From assembly GCA_030045295.1 (NCBI GenBank), contig JASIGD010000465.1, positions 1 to 6,484 of the forward strand: DNA of 6,484 bases, in the 5' to 3' direction. The DNA is from Streptosporangiaceae bacterium. GTDB taxonomy: Bacteria > Actinomycetota > Actinomycetes > Streptosporangiales > Streptosporangiaceae. The notes beneath the pieces were generated by a model. That model was not told the origin of the DNA, did not search any database, and saw only the letters and a program-made list of their open reading frames with translations. Position 1 is the first letter of the stretch. Every line of letters starts with the position of its first letter. Below, piece by piece: positions 1-6,432 of the stretch. The position numbers were made by a program, and so were the translations under genes.

Positions 1-695
1 CCGGAGGGCAGGAACTCGTCATACGGCGCGAGCCGGTTCGCGAGCCAGGCGACGCCGTTGGCGGGATTCCCGAGTACTCCCGCCGCCACTCCCGTCTCCT
101 CAATCGCCTCGTTCACATAAAGCAGGGCAGAGATCCGGCGCAGGTCGCAGGCGTCGGGACGAACCGCGCGCCCGCCGACCACAATCCCGGCATCAGCGGC
201 GTTGTCCGAGATCGTGTCGACGATGGTGCGCAGGTGGCCGGTCTCCGGATCGCTCATCTGCACCCGTGCGTCGAGGATCTCCAGCGCCGGCGTCACCCAC
301 CGGGTCGCGTCCAGGACGTCGAGCGCGGTCACCCCGGGTCCCTTCAGCGGCTGGTCCAGGACGAACGCAAGCTCGACTTCGACGCGAGGGCGGATGAACC
401 TGCCGACCGGTACGGTCCCGCCGTCATCGAAGAACATATCGTCGAAGATGACGCCGTAATCCGGTTCGCTGATCGATACTGCCTGCTGCATGGCGCGCGA
501 GGTCAGGCCGATCTTACGGGCCTTGATCGTGCGGCCCTCCGCGATCTTGAGCGCGACCAGCGCGCGCTGTACGCGGTAGGCGTCCTCGACCGTCATCTCC
601 GGGTACTGGAGGGACAGCTGACGGATCGGTTCGCGAGCGCGCTCCGCCGCCAGCAGGCGCCGCGCCGCGTCGGTGACCGCGTCGTCGTCGAGCAC
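1..695 (-). CDS. hpaH: 2-oxo-hept-4-ene-1,7-dioate hydratase (HpaH/HpcG type), C-terminus cut by window edge
   Basis: A minus-strand frame runs from a GTG at 695-693 through the left edge, giving 231 codons; the family is about 267 residues, so some 36 are missing. In the homoprotocatechuate meta-cleavage route, HpaH is a cytoplasmic, Mg-dependent enzyme that adds water to 2-oxohept-4-ene-1,7-dioate before the aldolase HpaI. Visible family blocks are [10 protein letters not shown] (61-70), SEPDYG (76-81), DDMFFDDG (85-92), [10 protein letters not shown] (104-113), PALELIDAR (136-144), [11 protein letters not shown] (160-170) and [17 protein letters not shown] (210-226). The metal ligands E106, E108 and E139 of HpcG fall at exactly these numbers if GTG 695 is the start, which also gives the same N-terminal length as E. 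coli HpaH. GGGA lies about 10 bases upstream. A stop at 752-750 limits extension. MhpD-type 2-hydroxypentadienoate hydratase is the main alternative, but the blocks match HpaH better. Confidence 0.9.
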   Translation of the reverse strand, partial: MLDDDAVTDAARRLLAAERAREPIRQLSLQYPEMTVEDAYRVQRALVALKIAEGRTIKARKIGLTSRAMQQAVSISEPDYGVIFDDMFFDDGGTVPVGRFIRPRVEVELAFVLDQPLKGPGVTALDVLDATRWVTPALEILDARVQMSDPETGHLRTIVDTISDNAADAGIVVGGRAVRPDACDLRRISALLYVNEAIEETGVAAGVLGNPANGVAWLANRLAPYDEFLPS

Positions 696-808
696 CGTAA
701 TAGGGTCCCACGACAAGGCCGCGACACCGCCGCTGCCCCGTCGGTCCAGCTATCAGGGCGGCGCCATGCCGGGCCCGGCTCGACCGGAAGGGCAGCGGGC
801 GGGTCGGG
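696..808 (-). other. Spacer between hydrolase and hydratase genes
   Basis: These 113 bases separate the hydrolase stop from the hydratase start. The gap is longer than usual inside a tight operon, so the hydratase could have its own promoter, but no convincing -35/-10 pair is visible. It contains the self-complementary 12-mer GCCGGGCCCGGC at 768-779, which is weak evidence in DNA this GC-rich. The hydratase frame stays open back to a stop at 752-750. I see no gene here. Confidence 0.4.
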
Positions 809-1744
809 TCAGCGGCGCTCCGCCCGCTCGGCGAGCGCGCAGAGAGCATCCGCCAGCGCGGGCCACACCGGCCGCGGCAGATCGTGTCCCATGCCGGGGA
901 TGATGAGCAGCTCGGCGTCTGGGACGAGCTCCGCGGTACGCCGGCCCGCCGCCACGTCGATGAGCGGGTCGCTGTCGCCGTGGACGACCAGCGTTGGTAC
1001 CCGGATACCGCGGACGGCCTCGGTCCGGTCACCCGAGGCGTAGATCGCCATCATCTGCCGCATCACCCCGCCCGGGTCCAGACCCTGATCCCAGATCTGG
1101 CCCGCGAGCTCGGCGCGCCATCGGTCGTCCGGCGGGTAGCCCGGCGAGCCGATGATACGGGCGGTCTCGCGTGACTGCGCGATCGCCGCCTCCCGGTCGG
1201 CTGCCGGCGGCCGAATCAGCGTGGCCGCGGCCTCACGCTTCGAGTTGCTGAGCGCCAGCGCCGGTGTCGACATGATCGAGGTGAGGCTGAGTACCCGCTC
1301 GGGATGACGCGCTGCCATCGTCTGGGCGATCATCCCGCCCAACGATGCGCCCAGGATGTGCGCGGACTCCAGACCCAGCGCGTCGAGCAGGCCGAACCCG
1401 TCCTCGGCCATGTCGTCGAGGGTGTACGCGGCGGACGAGACGTCACCTCTCGTAACGGCGCCCCTGAGATCCGGCGGGGGCGCGTCACGCAGGTGCGTGG
1501 AACGCCCGACGTCGCGGTTGTCGAAGCGGATCACGAAGAATCCGCGTCCGGCCAGCAGCGCGCACAAGTCCGGATGCCAGACCAGCATCGGCGCGCCGAG
1601 GCCCATGACCATCAGCAGCGGGCGGTCCTTGCGGTCACCGGACGTCTCGAACGCGATCTCCACCCCGTTCGCGGGGACGACCCCCGACCCGGAGGGGCTC
1701 AACACGTCGGACCGCCGAGATGCGCGCTGAGCGGTGCCCGCCAC
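809..1744 (-). CDS. Alpha/beta hydrolase, RdmC-like esterase family
   Basis: This is a 311-residue alpha/beta-hydrolase read from GTG 1744. It has the family order: the loop LLMVMGLGAPMLVW (43-56), the FDNRDVGRST strand-turn (74-83), the nucleophile elbow GASLGG with S134, the acid loop HGDSDP with D259, and GMGHDLP with H287. The catalytic triad is therefore complete. The NRDVGRS and GMGHDLP blocks recall RdmC/DnrP, which hydrolyse the methyl ester of anthracycline intermediates, but the family is broad and the substrate here is unknown. It lies between a thioesterase and an HpaH-type hydratase on the same strand; a C-C bond hydrolase for a ring-cleavage product is possible, although the sequence is not MhpC-like. 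No signal peptide is seen. The start is uncertain: conserved sequence begins near residue 23, GTG 1705 and TTG 1702 are alternatives, and the only good Shine-Dalgarno sequence serves an ATG in another frame at 1767. Confidence 0.85.
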   Translation of the reverse strand: MAGTAQRASRRSDVLSPSGSGVVPANGVEIAFETSGDRKDRPLLMVMGLGAPMLVWHPDLCALLAGRGFFVIRFDNRDVGRSTHLRDAPPPDLRGAVTRGDVSSAAYTLDDMAEDGFGLLDALGLESAHILGASLGGMIAQTMAARHPERVLSLTSIMSTPALALSNSKREAAATLIRPPAADREAAIAQSRETARIIGSPGYPPDDRWRAELAGQIWDQGLDPGGVMRQMMAIYASGDRTEAVRGIRVPTLVVHGDSDPLIDVAAGRRTAELVPDAELLIIPGMGHDLPRPVWPALADALCALAERAERR

Positions 1745-1767
1745 GGCGTCAAGCCAGGTCTGATCAT
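1699..1767 (-). other. Possible 22-codon leader ORF overlapping the hydrolase start
   Basis: ATG 1767-1765 is preceded by GGAAGGG (1780-1774) at 6-base spacing, the best ribosome binding site in this gap. It opens MIRPGLTPWRAPLSAHLGGP-type sequence and stops at TGA 1701-1699. The stop overlaps TTG 1702-1700 and lies beside GTG 1705, both in the hydrolase frame. This geometry suits translational coupling of a short leader to the hydrolase. It could equally be the true hydrolase start interrupted by a frameshift or a sequencing error, or chance. Confidence 0.25.
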
Positions 1768-1786
1768 CTCGTGCCCTTCCGGTAGG

Positions 1787-2266
1787 TCATCCGGACCGAT
1801 CGCCGCCGCTGAACGCCAGCCGGGCCAGCCGATCGCGTTCGGTGTCGGTAAGCGGGACCGGCCGAACCCGGCTGCCGGCAGCTTCTGCGGCTTTCACCAT
1901 GACGCAGTCGGCCAGCGCGACGCACCCTCCGTCCTGGAAGGCCGCCTGGGCCAGCGCGAAGGACGAGCCGCCGACGCGCGTCACGGCGGTAGCCACCTCG
2001 ACCGAGCCGGGATACCGCCCTTCACGAAGGAATTCGATGGTGATGGTGGCGAGCAGGAAGGTCAGCTCGTTGGCGGCCGCGGCCGACCCGGACGCGGCGA
2101 ATACCCGGTGACCGAGATCGGCACGGCCCTCCTCGAAGAGGCGGCCGACGGTGCCGTTATTGAGATGGCGGTTCGCGTCCATGTCGCTGAACAGGGACCG
2201 GTAGGTGAACCGCACGGGGTAGCTGCCGCCGGCCAGTCGGCCGGATTGCTCGGCAAGGCGGCTCAC
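1787..2266 (-). CDS. Hotdog-fold acyl-CoA thioesterase (4HBT/YbgC-like)
   Basis: This 159-residue protein has the single-hotdog thioesterase signature: FSDMDANRHLNNGTVGRLFEEGR-type sequence around residues 26-48, with D30 in the catalytic Asp position, H34 and N36-N37 following, and the long helix after them. A second block, LLATITIEFLREGRYPG (71-87), and the strand VGGSSFALAQAAF (98-110) complete the fold. The family hydrolyses acyl-CoA or acyl-ACP thioesters, usually as cytoplasmic dimers or tetramers; the substrate cannot be told. The start is GTG 2266, with a weak AGG five bases upstream; the length and N-terminus fit the family. The stop lies about 20 bases before ATG 1767 and 42 bases before GTG 1744, so this is probably the first gene of the thioesterase-hydrolase-hydratase operon. 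It is divergent from the acetyltransferase. Confidence 0.82.
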   Translation of the reverse strand: MSRLAEQSGRLAGGSYPVRFTYRSLFSDMDANRHLNNGTVGRLFEEGRADLGHRVFAASGSAAAANELTFLLATITIEFLREGRYPGSVEVATAVTRVGGSSFALAQAAFQDGGCVALADCVMVKAAEAAGSRVRPVPLTDTERDRLARLAFSGGDRSG

Positions 2267-2391
2267 GGGCGCCTGGCAGGGGCACGCATAGCTGGATTAT
2301 TGCCGGCCGCCGGCCAGTGTCGAGGCGGCGCGCGCCCGCGGGGCCGAGACCGGGGTCACGCCGGGGTCTGGCATGCGGCAGTATCAGCCAC
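2267..2391. promoter_or_regulatory. Divergent promoter region between thioesterase and acetyltransferase
   Basis: The starts of two divergent genes are 125 bases apart, so both promoters should lie here. On the minus strand, an AT-rich island in GC-rich DNA reads AATAAT (2301-2296) and could be a -10 element giving a leader of about 20 bases before GTG 2266. On the plus strand, CCGGGGTC occurs twice, at 2350-2357 and 2361-2368, exactly 11 bp apart and close to ATG 2392, which suggests a possible binding site. No clear -10 for the plus gene was found. Confidence 0.35.
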
Positions 2392-2988
2392 ATGACCGAA
2401 CTCACCGATGTTTCCGGCGCATTCGGCTACGGCGACTCGATCCTGGTCGGCGACCGGGTGCGACTGCGCGGCGTGCGTGATGACGACCTGCCCGCTCTGG
2501 CGAAGTGGGAGATGGATCCCGGACGCATGACCACGCTGTCGAGCTGGGTGGCCCCGCCGTCGGAGGCCGCAGCAAGAGAGCGCATCGCGAAGTGGGGCGC
2601 GAACCAGGAGGGCGACGTGGGCTTCGCCATCGAGACGCTCGATGATCCGCCGGTACTGGTCGGCAACATCGGGTTGTGGGGCGCGCACCCCAAGGACCGG
2701 TGTGCGACGCTCGGGATCGCCCTCGGCCGCGAGTACATCGGTCGTGGCTACGGCACGGACGCGATGCGCGTCGTCGTCGGCTACGGGTTCCGCGAGATGG
2801 GCCTGCACCGCATTCAGCTCAGCGTCGCTCCGTTCAACCCGGCCGGGATCCGCGCCTACCAGAAGGCGGGGTTCGTCGAGGAAGGCCGCCATCGCGAGTC
2901 GGTACTGCACGACGGGCGCTGGTACGACGAGGTTCTGATGTCCATCCTCGACCACGAGTGGGCGGCCCGCCAATCGCCCGACGGATGA
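2392..2988 (+). CDS. GNAT N-acetyltransferase, RimJ/RimL (Acetyltransf_3) type
   Basis: This 198-residue GNAT protein transfers an acetyl group from acetyl-CoA to an amine. It begins the fold with VRLRGVRDDDLPALAKWE (23-40), which resembles RimJ/RimL proteins. The strand VLVGNIGLWG (88-97) is followed by LGIALGREYIGRGYGTDAM (107-125), which carries the R-G-x-G acetyl-CoA pyrophosphate loop. HRIQLSVAPFNPAGIRAYQKAGFVEEG (139-165) is the classic C-terminal motif with N149 and Y156. The length is usual for the family. Substrates range from ribosomal protein N-termini to antibiotics and small amines, and cannot be assigned. The frame is open upstream to 2317, but those 25 residues are low-complexity Arg/Pro/Gly, so ATG 2392 is preferred. 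The upstream ribosome binding site is weak, so a leaderless transcript is possible. It stands alone on the plus strand between divergent and convergent neighbours. Confidence 0.88.
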   Translation: MTELTDVSGAFGYGDSILVGDRVRLRGVRDDDLPALAKWEMDPGRMTTLSSWVAPPSEAAARERIAKWGANQEGDVGFAIETLDDPPVLVGNIGLWGAHPKDRCATLGIALGREYIGRGYGTDAMRVVVGYGFREMGLHRIQLSVAPFNPAGIRAYQKAGFVEEGRHRESVLHDGRWYDEVLMSILDHEWAARQSPDG

Positions 2989-3022
2989 GCCAATGCCGAA
3001 AATCACGTCCGGCGAGTCGATG

Positions 3023-3050
3023 CCGGTCGCCGTCATCAGGCGGCGGCCGG
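3023..3050. terminator. Hairpin after the acetyltransferase gene
   Basis: CCGGTCGCCG (3023-3032) pairs with CGGCGGCCGG (3041-3050) around an 8-base loop, with one U-G type mismatch. ATGCC (3020-3024) and GGCAT (3055-3059) give a competing outer pairing. It starts 34 bases after the acetyltransferase stop. No T-run follows, as is common for actinobacterial hairpin terminators. Confidence 0.4.
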
Positions 3051-3063
3051 AAATGGCATGGCT

Positions 3064-3093
3064 TGACGGCCTTGCGCGGGTGCAAGGCCGTCA
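3064..3093. terminator. Perfect 12-bp hairpin, probable bidirectional terminator
   Basis: TGACGGCCTTGC (3064-3075) and GCAAGGCCGTCA (3082-3093) are exact reverse complements around the loop GCGGGT. The hairpin lies between the convergent acetyltransferase and methyltransferase genes, 45 bases past the methyltransferase stop. It lacks a flanking T-run on the correct side for either strand, so it would be a stem-only terminator, a type frequent in high-GC actinobacteria. The position and perfect stem favour two-way termination. Confidence 0.7.
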
Positions 3094-3138
3094 TAGCTCA
3101 AAAACGACGGTAGCTCGCGTCCGGCGGGACCCCGCGAC

Positions 3139-4194
3139 CTACGGACGTACCTCGTAGACCAAGTTAATGGGCGCCACTGCGGCGCGCCTGAACCTGGTGA
3201 AGCCGGCTTCGGTCACCACCTGCCTGATCGCGGCCTCGCCGGCCTGCGCGCCGAGTGAATACCCGCCCGGCTGCGACATCGCGTTCGGTATGCACAGCTG
3301 CGTCGAGAAGTTGTAGTAGACGCGCCCCAGCGGGTTCATGTTGCCCGCGACCTCATCGGCCGCGAGCGGCTCGACGACGAGCCAGGTGCCGTTCGGCTTG
3401 AGAGCCTGCCGGATGTGCCGGGCCGCTGCCAGCGGGTCGCCCATGTCGTGCAGGCAGTCGAAGGTGGCGGCGAGGTCATAGCCGGTCCCGGAGAAGGATC
3501 CCGCCGTGGCAACCTCGAACGTCACCCGGTCGGCCACCCCCGCGTCTCCGGCCCGCTTGCGCGCCAACTCGATCGAGTGCTCGTGATAGTCCGACCCGTT
3601 GAAGCGGGAGTTCGGGAACTTCTGGGCGAGCAAGATGGTCGAGGCGCCGAGTCCGCACCCGATGTCCACGACCTTGGCGCCAGCCTGCAGTTTCTCTTCC
3701 ACGCCGTCCAGCGCCGGAATCCAGGACGGGATAAGGTTGCCGATGTAGCCGGGCCGGAAGAACTGCTCGCAACCGAGGAACACGTCCTCGTCATGCTCGT
3801 GCCAGCCCATTCCGGTGCCGGTGCGGAACGCCTCGGTGATCCGCGGCACGGCCCGCAGCGTGCCGAGCGCCAGCACGAACGCGCCGGGGGCGTAGAGGCC
3901 GCCGTCGGGGTTGGTCAGCGCGAAGGCCTGCTCCTCGGTCATCGAGTAGGTATCCGCGGCCGCGTCGTACTCCACGTAACCGCCCGCCGCCTGCCCCCTC
4001 AGCCATTCGGCAACGTAACGCGGGTTGGTATGGGTGCGCTCCGCCAGTTCATCCGCGCTGGCCGGCGCGGACGCCAGGGCCTTGTACAGACCGAGCTGGT
4101 GCCCGATCACCACATTGCCCGCGGCCACTGTCGCGCCGAGGTCGGTGACAAACTTGCCGACGAACTCGTTCAGCTTGTCTTCGTTGATAGCCAT
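3139..4194 (-). CDS. SAM-dependent methyltransferase with N-terminal winged helix (Rv2258c-like)
   Basis: This is a 351-residue class I methyltransferase, close in length and layout to mycobacterial Rv2258c. An N-terminal helical/winged-helix domain (about 1-95) contains the IGHQLGLYKALAS and ADELAERTHTNPRYVAEWL helices; in this family it serves dimerisation and substrate capping rather than DNA binding. A middle segment follows (about 100-165). The Rossmann domain has motif I VVDIGCGLGAST (175-186), the acidic SDYHEHSIELAR (201-212) that binds the SAM ribose, TFDCLHDMGDP (244-254) and LKPNGTWLVVEP (265-276). The substrate is unknown; the relatives are small-molecule methyltransferases. The start is ATG 4194, because CAGGAGAGG (4209-4201) lies six bases upstream; the frame is open to 4266, but that extension lacks family sequence. 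It is divergent from the hydrolase-glycosyltransferase gene and convergent with the acetyltransferase. Confidence 0.9.
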   Translation of the reverse strand: MAINEDKLNEFVGKFVTDLGATVAAGNVVIGHQLGLYKALASAPASADELAERTHTNPRYVAEWLRGQAAGGYVEYDAAADTYSMTEEQAFALTNPDGGLYAPGAFVLALGTLRAVPRITEAFRTGTGMGWHEHDEDVFLGCEQFFRPGYIGNLIPSWIPALDGVEEKLQAGAKVVDIGCGLGASTILLAQKFPNSRFNGSDYHEHSIELARKRAGDAGVADRVTFEVATAGSFSGTGYDLAATFDCLHDMGDPLAAARHIRQALKPNGTWLVVEPLAADEVAGNMNPLGRVYYNFSTQLCIPNAMSQPGGYSLGAQAGEAAIRQVVTEAGFTRFRRAAVAPINLVYEVRP

Positions 4195-4200
4195 GCTGTA

Positions 4201-4209
4201 CCTCTCCTG
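4201..4209 (-). promoter_or_regulatory. Ribosome binding site that fixes the methyltransferase start
   Basis: On the minus strand this reads CAGGAGAGG, six bases before ATG 4194. It is a near-ideal Shine-Dalgarno sequence and decides against the upstream in-frame extension to 4266. Confidence 0.8.
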
Positions 4210-4249
4210 ATGGACGTGTGGTTTCCTGCGATCAGCGTCCGCCGCGCCG

Positions 4250-4277
4250 TTGCACTGGCGTTGCAATCGGACTGCAA
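4250..4277. promoter_or_regulatory. Symmetric TTGCA/TGCAA operator-like block in the divergent promoter
   Basis: The block reads TTGCA-N6-TTGCAA-N6-TGCAA. The central TTGCAA (4261-4266) is itself a palindrome, and the outer TTGCA (4250-4254) and TGCAA (4273-4277) are symmetric about the same centre. Seen another way, it is two overlapping TTGCA-N7-TGCAA dyads whose centres are 11 bp, one helical turn, apart. It lies 52 bases before the fusion gene and 56 bases before the methyltransferase gene. TTGCAC (4250-4255) and TGCAAT (4273-4278) are 17 bases apart, so it may overlap a promoter. A dimeric repressor site controlling both genes is the likely role; the regulator is not in the window. Confidence 0.55.
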
Positions 4278-4328
4278 TAGACCCGGATAGAACGGGGGGA
4301 GACAGCGTTCCTCAAAGCGGAGGCGGCC

Positions 4329-6422
4329 ATGCGGGCGAGGTATCCCGATGCGGACGGTTTCATCGAGCGCGACGGCATCAAGGTCGGCTACGAGGTGTAC
4401 GGCGAGGGCGAGCCGACGATCCTGCTGCTGACGTCCTGGGCGATCGTACATGCCCGGCAGTGGAAGGCTCAGGTGCCGTATCTGGCGCGCCGGTTCCGGG
4501 TCATCACCGCGGAGGGCCGGGGTAACGGCCGGGCCGACCGGCCGGTGACCGCGGAGGCGTACCTGGACCGGGAGTACGTGGACGACGCGATCGCCGTCCT
4601 GGACGCGACCGGGGTCGACCGCGCCGTGATCGTCGGCCTCTCGATGGGCGGGCGGCACGCGCTGCAGCTAGCGGCCTGGTACCCGGAGCGGGCGGCCGGG
4701 GTGGTCGCGATCGGCGCGGCGCTGCCGTGGCCGCTCCCGCCGGACTTCGCTGAGCCGAAGGAAAGCTACGAAGGCTGGGGCAAGGCCAACATGCACTACT
4801 GGCTGGCCGACTACCGCGGCTGGGTCAAGTTCTTCATGTCGCAGGTGTTCACCGAACCGCATTCCACGAAACAGCGCGAAGACGGGCTGGCCTGGGGCCT
4901 GGAAACCACCGCGGAGACACTGCTCCTGACCGGCCTGGGTGTGGGTTCGGCCACCGCGGCGGAGGCCGAGGCCACGTGTCGAAAGGTGTCCTGCCCGGTC
5001 CTTATCGTGCACGGCGACCAGGACGGGGTCGTGCCGTACGAGACCGGCGTGGCGCTGGCGCGGTGGACCGGCGGGCAGATGGTCAGCATCCGGGACGGCG
5101 GCCACGCCCCGACGATGCGCGACCCGGTGCAGACCAACCTGCTCATCCGCGGTTTCGCCGAGTCTGTCGGCCCGCGGCCGCCGACGCCGGTCCCTCGTAC
5201 CTGGACCAGGGCGCGGGGCCGACCGAAGCGGGCGTTGTTCATGTCGTCGCCGATTGGCCTTGGCCATGCCCGGCGTGACTTGGCCATCGCCGACGAGCTG
5301 CGCAAGCTCAGGCCGGGCCTGCAGGTGCAGTGGCTGGCGCAGCATCCGGTGACCGAGCTGCTGGAGCGGCGCTCTGAGCGGATCCATCCCGCGTCGGCGT
5401 TCCTGGCCAGCGAGTCCGCGCATATCGAGAGCGAGGCCGCCGAGCATGACCTGCACGCGTTCCAGGCGATCAGGGACATGGACGAGATCATGGTCGCCAA
5501 CTTCATGGTCTTCCGCGACCTGGTCTGCGACGAGCCGTTCGACTTGTGGATCGGCGACGAGGCCTGGGACGTGGACTACTTCCTGCACGAGAACCCGGAG
5601 CTCAAGCGGGCGCCCTACGCCTGGCTGACCGATTTCGTCGGCTGGCTGCCGATGCCGGACGGCGGGACCGCGGAGCGGGCACTGACCGCGGACTACAACG
5701 CGGAGATGATCGAGCAGATCGCCCGGTTCCCGAGCCTGCGCGATCGGGCGATCTTCGTCGGCAACCCGGCCGACGTGGTCCCGGACGCGTTCGGGGAGGG
5801 ACTGCCGCCGATCCGCGACTGGGTGGAGCAGAACTACCAGTTCTCCGGCTACATCTCGGGGATCTCACCCGGCGCGCTCGAAGACCGCGACGCGCTCCGC
5901 GCCGGGCTGGGCTACCGGCCCGACGAGAAAGTCTGCCTCGTCACCGTCGGCGGTTCCGGCGTGGGCACTGACCTGATCCGCCGGGTAATCGCCGCGTTCC
6001 CGGCGGCCGAGCAGCTGATCCCCGGGCTGCGGATGATCGTGGTGACCGGCCCGCGGATCGACCCGGGATCGGTGCCGGCGGCCGACGGCCTCGACGTGCG
6101 CGGCTACGTGCACGACCTGTACCGGCACCTGGCGGCCTGCGACCTGGCGGTCGTGCAGGGCGGCCTGACCACCACGATGGAGCTCACCGCGAGCCAGCGG
6201 CCGTTCATCTACGTCCCGCTCCGCCACCACTTCGAGCAGAACTTCCACGTCCGGCACCGGCTAGCGCAGTACGGCGCCGGACGCTGCCTGGATTATGCGG
6301 ACACCGTGCCCGATGCCTTGGCCGCGGCGATGGCCGAGGAAATCGCGCGGCCGGTCAGCTACCGGCCGGTGGAGACCGACGGCGCGGCCCGTGCCGCGGC
6401 CCTGCTGGCCGAGCTCATCTAG
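4329..6422 (+). CDS. Alpha/beta hydrolase fused to a GT-B glycosyltransferase
   Basis: This is a single 697-residue frame with two enzymes. Residues 1-285 are an alpha/beta hydrolase: the LLLTSWAIVHARQWKAQVPY region (32-51), AEGRGNGRADRP (61-72), the elbow GLSMGG with S105, HGDQDGVV with D232, and DGGHAP with H259, so the triad is intact. A Pro/Arg-rich linker (281-300) leads to a GT-B glycosyltransferase (300-697). Its first half opens with MSSPIGLGHARRDLAIADEL (305-324), with H313 in the acceptor loop. Its second half has LVTVGGSGVGTD (537-548), RGYVHDL (591-597), the nucleotide-sugar motif VVQGGLTTTMEL (608-619, E618) and VPLRHHFEQNFH (629-640), as in MurG and GT1/GT28 enzymes. No signal peptide or membrane segment is seen. 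GGAGG (4319-4323) lies five bases before ATG 4329. Substrates are unknown; hydrolysis and glycosylation of one small molecule is an inference from the fusion. Confidence 0.88.
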   Translation: MRARYPDADGFIERDGIKVGYEVYGEGEPTILLLTSWAIVHARQWKAQVPYLARRFRVITAEGRGNGRADRPVTAEAYLDREYVDDAIAVLDATGVDRAVIVGLSMGGRHALQLAAWYPERAAGVVAIGAALPWPLPPDFAEPKESYEGWGKANMHYWLADYRGWVKFFMSQVFTEPHSTKQREDGLAWGLETTAETLLLTGLGVGSATAAEAEATCRKVSCPVLIVHGDQDGVVPYETGVALARWTGGQMVSIRDGGHAPTMRDPVQTNLLIRGFAESVGPRPPTPVPRTWTRARGRPKRALFMSSPIGLGHARRDLAIADELRKLRPGLQVQWLAQHPVTELLERRSERIHPASAFLASESAHIESEAAEHDLHAFQAIRDMDEIMVANFMVFRDLVCDEPFDLWIGDEAWDVDYFLHENPELKRAPYAWLTDFVGWLPMPDGGTAERALTADYNAEMIEQIARFPSLRDRAIFVGNPADVVPDAFGEGLPPIRDWVEQNYQFSGYISGISPGALEDRDALRAGLGYRPDEKVCLVTVGGSGVGTDLIRRVIAAFPAAEQLIPGLRMIVVTGPRIDPGSVPAADGLDVRGYVHDLYRHLAACDLAVVQGGLTTTMELTASQRPFIYVPLRHHFEQNFHVRHRLAQYGAGRCLDYADTVPDALAAAMAEEIARPVSYRPVETDGAARAAALLAELI

Positions 6423-6432
6423 CCGTTGGTTG

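Noticed and set aside
768..779. Perfect palindrome GCCGGGCCCGGC
   Set aside because: Only G and C, common by chance in this composition, and not placed at a clear promoter.
234..1043. Long plus-strand open frame (269 codons)
   Set aside because: It lies opposite the hydratase and hydrolase, both with clear family motifs. The translation is Arg/Gly/Ala-rich with no recognisable domain, as expected of an antisense shadow in GC-rich DNA.
2317..2391. In-frame upstream extension of the acetyltransferase
   Set aside because: The 25 extra residues are Arg/Pro/Gly-rich without family similarity; ATG 2392 gives the usual N-terminus.
1304..2395. Long plus-strand open frame (363 codons)
   Set aside because: It is antisense to the hydrolase and the thioesterase, has no domain, and its codon third positions do not fit a gene.
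2356..3036. Minus-strand open frame (226 codons) over the acetyltransferase
   Set aside because: Antisense to a clear GNAT gene. It opens with a plausible-looking N-terminus, but the rest shows no fold and would overlap the divergent promoter region.
4195..4266. In-frame upstream extension of the methyltransferase
   Set aside because: It would start inside the symmetric TTGCA block and ignore the strong ribosome binding site before ATG 4194.
3415..4290. Plus-strand open frame (291 codons) opposite the methyltransferase
   Set aside because: The minus-strand methyltransferase has motif I, a strong ribosome binding site and family length; the opposite frame has none of these and runs through the promoter gap.
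5169..5240. Possible separate start for the glycosyltransferase half
   Set aside because: No stop codon separates the halves, and only weak purine sequence precedes ATG 5241, so a single fused product is more likely.
4668..5588. Minus-strand open frame (306 codons) within the fusion gene
   Set aside because: It covers parts of both enzyme domains on the opposite strand, has no family motif, and is rich in His/Arg/Gly as shadows are.
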